A DNA stretch of 64,000 nt from Bacteroidota bacterium (GTDB taxonomy: Bacteria; Bacteroidota; Ignavibacteria; Kapaibacteriales; UBA2268), in NCBI GenBank assembly GCA_004322215.1, contig SCSM01000007.1:124001-188000 (forward strand), read 5' to 3'. Made by a program: the position numbers and the translations under genes. How positions within the stretch are numbered: the first letter of the stretch is position 1; every line of letters starts with the position of its first letter. Shown one piece after another: positions 56,846 to 64,000 of this stretch. The notes under the pieces were generated by a model. That model searched no databases. It was not told where the DNA came from and saw only the letters and a program-made list of their open reading frames with translations.

Positions 56846-58867
56846 ATGAAATTATCAATTGAGAAACAAAATGAGATAATCAATAAGAAAAAAAAACTTC
56901 AGGAAGTACAACAAATTCTAAAAACTGAATTTGTCGGCATCGACAAAGTTATTGATGAACTTATATATTTATTCGAATCATGGTATCTTTTCAGCGAATA
57001 CCAATTGAAACCACTTATAATAAATCTTTGGGGTATGACAGGCATCGGCAAGACATCTCTTATTAAAAGAGTAGTCGAGCTATTGGATTTAGATGATATT
57101 TATATTAATCTTGATATGGGTTATTATTCCGATTCCGGAAATATTAAAGCAATTTTAACAGATGATTTCGACCATGTGTTGGGTAATTCAGGTATTATAT
57201 GTTTTGATGAGTTTCAGCTTTGCAGAACAATTAACGAAGGGAAAAATGAAAAGAATCATTCAAATTCGAGAATATTATGGGAAATTCTGGATAAAGGGAA
57301 ATTTACAGTTTTTGATAAACCAAGATGTATATATAGACTTCAGGATTTAAAAAAAATTCTTAAAGAATGTATTAGAAGAAACATTGAAGCTGAGAACGGA
57401 ATGATTGTTAAGAATAAGGAATCATTTATAAACCTGGTTGACAAAAGTACTTTATTTCTGGGTAGTAGTTATGAATTTTACAATTATAAAAATCGGCATA
57501 AAGAAGAGATTGGGGATGTTTATTTATTTCCAAGAAATTATTATGATGACATTTATAAACTCGATAATTCAGGGTTTGATAATGTAACAGAATATGAACA
57601 GTTCATTATGAACAAACAGCCATCTGAGTTAATTGAATATATTGACAGTATAATAAAATTTGGAAATAAGCCCAGAGAGTATGATATGAGCAAGTTTCTA
57701 ATCTTCAATGTCGGTAACCTCGATGAAGTTTACCACTTCAGTTCTGATATGAATCCGGACAACGACCCGGACTGGTTCTACAATCAAACCTTGAAAATCA
57801 ATATTAATGATATTAAAATGGCACTGCAAAAACGTTTTAGAAATGAACAGATTTCCCGGCTCGGTAATAATCATATTATTTATCCTGCTTTCAGCTCTGA
57901 AGCCTATCGTAAACTAATTGAACTGAATCTTAATCAATTTAAACAAAAAGTACAAAACATGTTCGGTCTGAACATAATTTTTGATGCATCCCTTCAAGAT
58001 ATTATTTTTAAAGAAGGTGTTTATCCTACTCAGGGAGCAAGACCTGTGCTTACAACATTGGATAGACTTATTGAATCAACCACCGGAAAAATCATTAATG
58101 ATATTTTGGAGCAGAATGAAGAAATCAGCAAGCTTGAGTGGCTATTCGAAAACAGTGAACATCATATCAAATTCTATAATGGCAATGCCGTTCCTGCATT
58201 TGAGAGAAAATATCCTGCCGAACTCAAGATTGAGCCACACAGGAAAATAAAGAAAGATGACAGACAGTCATTGCTTGCAGTTCATGAATGCGGACATGCT
58301 ATTGTTGCCGGATTAATCACACATATTGTACCTGTTAAAATATCGTGCTATTCCTCTGTATCAAATAATAGCGGGTCTCTTCAGGATAATACACCTACTG
58401 ATATGATGACCAGGAGACTGCTGAAAGATAGAATTGCCATTGGGCTTGGAGGAATTATAGCAGAAAAAATAGTATTCGGCGAAGATAATGTAAGCACAGG
58501 CAGTTCCGGGGATATTAATAAAATCACTACATTGGCTATTGATTCAATAAAGGAGGATGGAATGGGCAGTATTCCGATTTCAATACAGAATCCTTCGCCA
58601 AGTACAAACAGCTACTTCCGCTACAAGGAAAAGTACGATAATGAAGCTATTGAACTTATAGAAGAAGGCAGGCAAACAGCAGAGGACATATTAACAAGGA
58701 ACAAAGAATTGCTATTGAAAATGGCAAAGTATCTTCTGAAACATCCGACAATGAACAAAGCAACGATGCTCAGATACTTCAGGAAATATGCAATTGAGGA
58801 CTGGGTTCGCACCGAAGGTTTCATCAAAAAAGAGAAATATTTTGGATTGTTGGAGTATATGAAATAA
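56846..58867 (+). CDS. Soluble AAA+ ATPase fused to FtsH-type M41 peptidase
   Basis: 673 residues. AAA+ domain: Walker A GMTGIGKTS at ~62-70 and Walker B IICFDEFQLC at ~117. An AAA lid-like part lies at ~330-430 (GARPVLTTLDRLIE, as in Clp/Lon lids). The C-terminal M41 domain has HECGH at 480-484 and, further on, STGSSGDINK with Asp556 as the likely third zinc ligand. FtsH proteins have membrane segments before the AAA module; I see none here, so this is a soluble variant. It heads a plus-strand run with two nuclease-like genes and is divergent from a WYL regulator. ATG at 56846 has AGGTGA. Confidence 0.85.
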   Translation: MKLSIEKQNEIINKKKKLQEVQQILKTEFVGIDKVIDELIYLFESWYLFSEYQLKPLIINLWGMTGIGKTSLIKRVVELLDLDDIYINLDMGYYSDSGNIKAILTDDFDHVLGNSGIICFDEFQLCRTINEGKNEKNHSNSRILWEILDKGKFTVFDKPRCIYRLQDLKKILKECIRRNIEAENGMIVKNKESFINLVDKSTLFLGSSYEFYNYKNRHKEEIGDVYLFPRNYYDDIYKLDNSGFDNVTEYEQFIMNKQPSELIEYIDSIIKFGNKPREYDMSKFLIFNVGNLDEVYHFSSDMNPDNDPDWFYNQTLKININDIKMALQKRFRNEQISRLGNNHIIYPAFSSEAYRKLIELNLNQFKQKVQNMFGLNIIFDASLQDIIFKEGVYPTQGARPVLTTLDRLIESTTGKIINDILEQNEEISKLEWLFENSEHHIKFYNGNAVPAFERKYPAELKIEPHRKIKKDDRQSLLAVHECGHAIVAGLITHIVPVKISCYSSVSNNSGSLQDNTPTDMMTRRLLKDRIAIGLGGIIAEKIVFGEDNVSTGSSGDINKITTLAIDSIKEDGMGSIPISIQNPSPSTNSYFRYKEKYDNEAIELIEEGRQTAEDILTRNKELLLKMAKYLLKHPTMNKATMLRYFRKYAIEDWVRTEGFIKKEKYFGLLEYMK

Positions 58868-59004
58868 TTGGTTATTTTACAATGTCAATATACTACCGAA
58901 ATAAACTTACTATATATAAATCAGGGCGGAAGTTCTGCGAGAAAGTGTGTGGGGATGTAGAGCAAGATTTAAAAATTTAAATTTAATAAATAATTTGGTG
59001 TTAT

Positions 59005-59793
59005 ATGAAAATTCTTAGCTATTCAGAACGAGGAATTGTTAATTCTTTATTCTATGAAATGAAATTCGGTAAAGCTCATCTCTTTCAGGAGTTTTTAAAA
59101 TTAATATTTTTCCCATTTCGAGAAACAGAGAAAATTGATTTCAATGTAAATCTCGAAAATGATATTACAATTTTTATTGAACAGTCTTTCTCAGATTTTG
59201 GTGATGCTGATATTGTTTTGCTTTTCAAAGATAATACAATAGGTAACACAATTATTTTCATTGAAGCAAAGGTTTGTGCTGAAAATGAGTGGTTATTATC
59301 GAAAAGTTATGAAGATTTTGTCTTTGGTGTCAATCAGATAAAAAAGGGCGAGAAGGCTGAAGGACACAGTTCAAATCTTTTTACTCAATTATATCATAAG
59401 TATCATTTGATAAAATTTCTTAATTCAAATGATGAAGAAGTATTACTTGAATTATCTCCAAAGGGCTTAAATGGAAAGAGGTCTATAGGAAAAAATGAGA
59501 CTGTAAGAGAAGCTATTGAAATATTTAAGAATCATGGAACTGATAATTGTTTTTATGTAGCATTGATTCCTGAAAAGGAAATGAATCATTCAACAGATTT
59601 ATCTTATATCCATTATGTAGAAGACTGGTCTGATGCCAAAAATAAATTTGGCATCATAACTTGGCGGGATGTACATGAATATGTGAAAAATAATATAAAG
59701 TATTTTACAAATACTGAAGCAGTATTTTCACATAATCAATCTTTAGGGAATCAGAAAAGAACAAAGAATCAAATTTATTATCCGGAAAATTAA
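59005..59793 (+). CDS. PD-(D/E)XK nuclease-like protein (262 aa)
   Basis: A PD-(D/E)XK core is readable: Asp69 in GDADIVLLF and Glu87-Ala-Lys89 in IIFIEAKV, with strands around both. A helical N-terminal part (LSYSERGIVNSLFYEM) and a C-terminal domain (DNCFYVALIPEKEM, FGIITWRDVHEYV) complete it. It resembles restriction-type or DUF4420-like nucleases, but the family is not fixed. No strong ribosome site (TTTGGTG). It lies 137 bases after the AAA-M41 gene. Confidence 0.7.
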   Translation: MKILSYSERGIVNSLFYEMKFGKAHLFQEFLKLIFFPFRETEKIDFNVNLENDITIFIEQSFSDFGDADIVLLFKDNTIGNTIIFIEAKVCAENEWLLSKSYEDFVFGVNQIKKGEKAEGHSSNLFTQLYHKYHLIKFLNSNDEEVLLELSPKGLNGKRSIGKNETVREAIEIFKNHGTDNCFYVALIPEKEMNHSTDLSYIHYVEDWSDAKNKFGIITWRDVHEYVKNNIKYFTNTEAVFSHNQSLGNQKRTKNQIYYPEN

Positions 59794-59855
59794 TGGTTTA
59801 ATTTAAAATGGAATAATAAATAATAATTGTATAATTACATATGGAGAAATTTTAA

Positions 59856-61166
59856 ATGGAACGGCTTAATTATTTTAATCCTTACAATTCTAAGGAACCA
59901 TATTATGAAGACCAATTGACAAGAACATTTTTGGTTTTGATGAAATATTCTTTTCATGTTGTATCAATTTTTTATAATTATTGTTTCAAACAGTTAAATA
60001 ATTCTAAATCATATACTGAGATTTCCTTGCCATATTTGGATGATTTGATTAATGAAGAATGGAAATTTGAAACACAAAAAATAAATCCTGAAATCAATTC
60101 TGAATTACTGCTTTCTGTGTTGATAACTGATGAAAATATTGAAAATGAGAAAATAAATATTGCCAGAATTAACAGAGATGCCCGGTACGATGGAATAATC
60201 ACAATTGGTAATGAAATAACAATAATAATTGAAGTGAAGCCACAATCTCAAAATGTAAGGGATGCTCAATTATCACCATCCGGGAAAAATCTAAGTGACG
60301 AAACTCTAATTATTGGCATACCGGTAATACTGCAATGGAAAGAAATCATACGCAAATTAAATAATTTACTTGTACTGCCTGTTTTGTCTTCACAAGAAAA
60401 ATTGATGATAAATGATTTCTTATTTTATATTAATGACAACTATCCTCAATATAATCCATTCATTAATTTTGGTCTATGTCAAAATATTGAAAACATCTTA
60501 TACAATAGAATAAAAAATTTACTAAAATCAATAGTAACAGATGAAGATTTTATTGAGTACCACAGAGGTTGGGGATATATAATAAATCTATCAGAAAAGT
60601 TTAATGAAATTTCTCAGATAGGTTTAATTCTAAACTATAATAATGATAATAGCTCCTGGTATATAGAATTAATATTTTGCTTCGGCTGTACAATTAGGCA
60701 ATCAAGATTTTTATATGATAAAACCTTAACTTTAGACATTCCAAAAAGAGAAGGATGGCTTATTGAACCTAATCCACATGTTTCCTTTAGAAGTCAAAAT
60801 TTAGTCTTTTTCAAATCTAAGATAGAGGTTGATGCATATTTAGATTATTGGAAAAACAATAAAGAAGAAATTAGGATGTATAAAAGAAATGAAATTGATA
60901 CTTTTTTAACTAAATTAAATGAAAACAATATTATAAATTATGACAATAATGCTATGGAAAAAATGCAGGAGAAGTTTTATAATACAAAAATTCCTTCTCT
61001 TAATTTTTCACCGGAAATTGCCTTCAAATTCAAAATTAATTCAGAAAAAGCAATCGTATTGGATAAAGATTTGAGTCTAGCAAATTTAATAAAATATAAA
61101 ATTGTCGAGTGTATTAGTTTTATAGGAGCTAAGGAAGAGGATTTAGCAGATATTATAAAAATTTGA
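59856..61166 (+). CDS. PD-(D/E)XK nuclease-like protein (436 aa)
   Basis: A PD-(D/E)XK core near the N-terminus: Asp112 in RYDGIITIG and Glu126-Val-Lys128 in IIIEVKPQ, with a conserved Gln two residues on. The rest (~170-436) is an unrecognised mixed helical and beta region (WGYIINLSEKFNEIS, EGWLIEPNPHVSFRS). Shares no obvious sequence with the 262-residue gene besides the motif. ATG at 59856 follows GGAG. 62 bases after the preceding gene, so likely the same transcript. Confidence 0.72.
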   Translation: MERLNYFNPYNSKEPYYEDQLTRTFLVLMKYSFHVVSIFYNYCFKQLNNSKSYTEISLPYLDDLINEEWKFETQKINPEINSELLLSVLITDENIENEKINIARINRDARYDGIITIGNEITIIIEVKPQSQNVRDAQLSPSGKNLSDETLIIGIPVILQWKEIIRKLNNLLVLPVLSSQEKLMINDFLFYINDNYPQYNPFINFGLCQNIENILYNRIKNLLKSIVTDEDFIEYHRGWGYIINLSEKFNEISQIGLILNYNNDNSSWYIELIFCFGCTIRQSRFLYDKTLTLDIPKREGWLIEPNPHVSFRSQNLVFFKSKIEVDAYLDYWKNNKEEIRMYKRNEIDTFLTKLNENNIINYDNNAMEKMQEKFYNTKIPSLNFSPEIAFKFKINSEKAIVLDKDLSLANLIKYKIVECISFIGAKEEDLADIIKI

Positions 61167-61248
61167 CTAATTGAATATACCGCCACATTGCGTCATCATT
61201 CTACTTATGTTTGAATTGGTAAAGATTCAATCAATTTAAGGAAACAAG

Positions 61249-61725
61249 ATGGTAATAAAATTAAAAGAAGATGTGGTGTATCCCCCGATTCATGAAAGCC
61301 ACGTTATTATTCTTTATAATAAGAACTGTGTTGACGAGGATAAGCTAAAAGATTTGTCTTTGGGAAATTCTTCATTGTTTTTCCCTGGAATAAGTACAAC
61401 CAATGCAACATCCACTACAACAGCCGGTTGGCTTCTGACTTATGACAAAAAATTCGACAGCATTGAAAAACTGAGAGAATTTATATCTGATTCGATAGAT
61501 GAAGATGGATTACCTTGTGTTTACTTTTTCTATGACCACTCAGCAAATGAATTACTTAACCTAACAGGTGATAATGTAGAAAAGTGTTTCACACATGCAC
61601 AAATAAACAATAACGAGCTTTCTTTTATTGCTTTACATCAGAAACTTTTCCCCTATGAGCATAGAGATGCAATATGGAATTCGGTAGACTTAGAAGAATA
61701 TACTGATTTTGTAAAGAGTGTGTAA
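61249..61725 (+). CDS. Hypothetical protein (158 aa)
   Basis: A soluble, slightly acidic protein (KLRE, DSIDEDGLPCVYFFYDHS, ELLNLTGDNVEKCF). ATG at 61249 has AAGGAAA upstream, 82 bases after the second nuclease-like gene. Family not recognised. It is the last plus-strand gene before the convergent histidine kinase. Confidence 0.68.
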   Translation: MVIKLKEDVVYPPIHESHVIILYNKNCVDEDKLKDLSLGNSSLFFPGISTTNATSTTTAGWLLTYDKKFDSIEKLREFISDSIDEDGLPCVYFFYDHSANELLNLTGDNVEKCFTHAQINNNELSFIALHQKLFPYEHRDAIWNSVDLEEYTDFVKSV

Positions 61726-61792
61726 TACAAATTAACTCTGACTCAAATATTGATTATCAAAATAAATATATCCGATTATTAAAATTAATGAA

Positions 61793-61813
61793 AGTGTCCG
61801 TTATAGTGTCCGT
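61793..61813. repeat. Short direct repeat AGTGTCCGT
   Basis: Two copies of AGTGTCCGT with a 12-base period (61793 and 61805), in the gap between convergent genes. A near-palindrome ACCCTCAGGGT lies at 61875-61885. Either could be a recombination or binding site, or the terminator zone of the two genes. Not established. Confidence 0.35.
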
Positions 61814-61909
61814 AAATATTTTTCGACATCGCAAAAAGCAAGTATACATCTATTAATTCAGGTAGTCAATTAATACCCTCAGGGTGTACTTAATTTTACA
61901 ATTTATAAA

Positions 61910-64000
61910 TTATTTGTCTTTAGATAAATACCTATCAATTATTTCGAGCAATTCATTTTGATTGTATGGTTTCGATATGTAATCATCACAGCCGCAGTTT
62001 ATAAATTCCTCCCTATCACCATACATGGCAAAGGCAGTTACGGCAATTATCGGAATTTTTTTATAATTGTCAAGTTTTCTGATTTCTCTTGTTGCATCTA
62101 TTCCACTTTCACCTTTCCCAAGATTTATATCCATGAGAATCATATTATATAAATTTGTCTTTGCTTTTTCGATTGCTTCTTTAGCTTTTCTTGCCACATC
62201 AATCAAATATTTATCCTTTGTGAGTATTTCCAAAAGTTTTATAGATACATCATCATCTTCGACATAAAGTAATTTTTTCTTTTCGGTTAATACTTTAGTA
62301 ATTGGAATATTTTGTGACTGCTTTTTATCGAGCTGGTCCGAATTAGCCGAATCAGATTTTGAATCCTTAAGGTAAGGTAATTTAATAGTAAACGTAGAGC
62401 CAACATTCAGCTTACTTTTAACATCAATAGTCCCACCGAGAAAATGAATATATCTTTTGCATATCGTCAATCCAAGTCCTGTTCCTTCAAAGCTACGGCT
62501 TAAGCCCTCACTAACCTGCCTGAATTCATCGAATATTGTATTAAAATCCTTTTCGTCAATTCCAATTCCGGTGTCAATGATATCAATAATCACCCATTCT
62601 TGTTTATCAGTTATTTCTTTACTGACTTTGACTGTTACACTTCCCTCATTAGTAAATTTGATGGCATTGTTCACAAGGTTGTTGAGCGAATCGTTAATCA
62701 TTCGCTCGTCGGTGAGTACAAGCAAAGATTCAAATTCCGATTCCATGTTTAAATCAATTTTCTTTTTTTCCGCCTCAATTCTGAATAGTTCAACCGTATT
62801 GAATGCAACATCAATTAAATTGACAATTTCCTTTTGCGGCTTGAGTTCCCCTGCTTCGACTCTCGATAAATTCAATATGGAATTTAATGTGTTCATCAAT
62901 CTTTTCCCACTCTTATTGATTACACTTGCTATTTCTCTAACGATTTCGAGTTGGTCTTCAAGCTGTAAAATTTCGGAGAACCCGAGAATGCCATTCATCG
63001 GGGTTCTAAGTTCATGGCTCATATTAGCAAGGAAGCTGGTTTTAAGGCGGTTCATTTCTTCGGCACGTTCTTTTGCAGCAATTAAATCTGTTTCTGCTTT
63101 TTTTCTTTCGGTTAAATCTTCGCCGACAAACATACTTCCCGAAACCTGACCATCCTCTTCTTTAATCAAATTCGATGACCAAGCAATAATCCTTTTTTCA
63201 CCATCTGCAGTATTAATCTCCGTTTCAATATCTTTAATGATTTCTCCATTTTTGATGATGTTCCTGCAAAACTCGAGCAGTTCATCTGCTTTATTACCCT
63301 CAGGATACATTAATTTCCATTTCCTACTATTTCCTAATAAAAGTTCCTTTTTGAATCCCGAAATCTCCTCTGCTTTTTTATTCCAAAAAACCAGTTTACC
63401 ATCAGAATCGATCGCATCTAACCAGACATTAGCATTTTCCAGGAGATTCTCAAAATATTTTTCCTGCCATCTTATGTACTCCTCTGCTTTTCTCCGTTTT
63501 TCTTCGATATCAAAATGATGAAGTGCATAGGAAATATCTCCGATAACTTCTTCTAATATTCTGAAACCTTCTTCAATTTCTATGAAATATTCAAAAACCG
63601 AAATAGTGATAAAGCCGTAAGTTTTACCTTCAAAAAATAGAATTGATGTTAATGATTTGGTATCATTAAGCGACTTATTTTCAAAAAAATCACATCCTTT
63701 GCAATCACGAATAGGATGCTTAGTCGAAATTTTATCGGGATTTGCCAGGGCATCCTTATAACAAAGCGGGTAATCTCCTTTTTGCAAACTTTCCCTGATT
63801 TTGTTATGATTCGGTACATCTCCCGAATAAGTAAAATCAATTAGTTTCATTGATTCATCGAATAATGAAATAAATGCATGGCGGAAACTACCTGTTTCAA
63901 CGAGAAGATTGCATGCTTGTCTGATTAATGCGGATTTGTCTTTCTCCCTGACAATTAATTGATTGACATTTCTTATTGCTTTCAGAACAATATTCAGATT
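61910..64000 (-). CDS. Hybrid sensor histidine kinase, 5' end beyond the window
   Basis: At least 696 residues; the ATG at 63850 is internal, because the frame stays open upstream to the window edge and encodes a good GAF start (VNQLIVREKDKSALIRQA, SFRHAFISLFDES). Order from the edge: GAF (with RDCKGCDFF cysteines), PAS (~180-290), HisKA with phospho-His in MSHELRTPMNG, HATPase (LVNNAIKF, DTGIGI, GTGLGLTI), and a C-terminal receiver with phospho-Asp in ILMDINLG and the KPY switch. No membrane segment is seen in the visible part. It senses an unknown signal and is convergent with the 158-residue gene. Confidence 0.93.
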   Translation of the reverse strand, partial: NLNIVLKAIRNVNQLIVREKDKSALIRQACNLLVETGSFRHAFISLFDESMKLIDFTYSGDVPNHNKIRESLQKGDYPLCYKDALANPDKISTKHPIRDCKGCDFFENKSLNDTKSLTSILFFEGKTYGFITISVFEYFIEIEEGFRILEEVIGDISYALHHFDIEEKRRKAEEYIRWQEKYFENLLENANVWLDAIDSDGKLVFWNKKAEEISGFKKELLLGNSRKWKLMYPEGNKADELLEFCRNIIKNGEIIKDIETEINTADGEKRIIAWSSNLIKEEDGQVSGSMFVGEDLTERKKAETDLIAAKERAEEMNRLKTSFLANMSHELRTPMNGILGFSEILQLEDQLEIVREIASVINKSGKRLMNTLNSILNLSRVEAGELKPQKEIVNLIDVAFNTVELFRIEAEKKKIDLNMESEFESLLVLTDERMINDSLNNLVNNAIKFTNEGSVTVKVSKEITDKQEWVIIDIIDTGIGIDEKDFNTIFDEFRQVSEGLSRSFEGTGLGLTICKRYIHFLGGTIDVKSKLNVGSTFTIKLPYLKDSKSDSANSDQLDKKQSQNIPITKVLTEKKKLLYVEDDDVSIKLLEILTKDKYLIDVARKAKEAIEKAKTNLYNMILMDINLGKGESGIDATREIRKLDNYKKIPIIAVTAFAMYGDREEFINCGCDDYISKPYNQNELLEIIDRYLSKDK

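Noticed and set aside
61875-61885. ACCCTCAGGGT as an intrinsic terminator
   Set aside because: The stem has one base in the centre and no following T-tract, so a typical terminator hairpin cannot be claimed.
62457-63149. Plus-strand frame of 230 codons opposite the histidine kinase
   Set aside because: Antisense to the kinase and response-regulator coding region; Ser/Leu-rich shadow protein without motifs.

Overview
The window is AT-rich bacterial DNA from a member of the Bacteroidota/FCB group (Ignavibacteria- or Kapabacteria-like is my best guess). The clearest sign is C-terminal type IX secretion (T9SS) sorting domains on at least three large secreted proteins (ending at 80, 32274 and 52620). 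SBBP propellers, Fibrobacter-type paralogous domains and TRL lipoproteins support this. I see no rRNA, tRNA, CRISPR array or intact transposase.

Region 1 (80-15643, minus strand). This is one long run of co-directional genes. It starts with an ECF sigma factor overlapping a zf-HC2/TPR anti-sigma factor. Next come two exported hypotheticals, a membrane Zn-ribbon protein, a secreted TPR-CHAT (caspase-like) protease with about eleven near-identical 42-residue TPRs, four small or medium cytoplasmic proteins, a second TPR-CHAT protease and a PKD/T9SS protein.

Region 2 (15644-19980). About 1 kb shows no gene. It is followed by a decayed gene and a small cluster of mobile-element type (excisionase-like HTH, phage-type replication protein, hypotheticals).

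Region 3 (20007-32199, plus strand). This looks like an anti-phage type operon: SNF2 helicase with a C-terminal DUF3883, DUF1156 adenine methyltransferase, DUF499 ATPase and a HEPN-like small protein. It resembles parts of class 1 DISARM (drmD-drmMI) and type 3 BREX without being either. A secreted metallopeptidase and a lipoprotein sit between the methyltransferase and the ATPase, followed by a degraded copy of the methyltransferase 3' end.

Region 4 (32274-53637). This is a second ECF sigma/anti-sigma/TPR-CHAT operon on the minus strand. It also carries a 2122-residue YD/RHS protein with a CWB2-like insertion and an FG-GAP/T9SS protein. Divergent from it on the plus strand are a TPR/coiled-coil/beta-barrel protein, a lipoprotein with a caspase-like His/Cys pair and a DUF2135-like domain, a TRL lipoprotein, a giant SBBP/T9SS protein with an embedded Cys-His-Asp peptidase-like segment, and a TIG/Fib_succ_major lipoprotein.

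Region 5 (53821-64000). Three small unknown genes are followed by a non-coding stretch with a nested inverted repeat. Then come a WYL regulator and, divergent from it, a soluble AAA-M41 (FtsH-like) protease, two PD-(D/E)XK-type proteins and a hypothetical. The window ends inside a hybrid GAF-PAS histidine kinase that runs off the right edge.

The most unusual theme is exported caspase-like proteases linked twice to an ECF sigma/anti-sigma pair. This suggests protease-gated transcription acting at the cell envelope. The second candidate system is the WYL / AAA-M41 / two-nuclease cassette. All functions are predicted from sequence reading alone; no searches were run.
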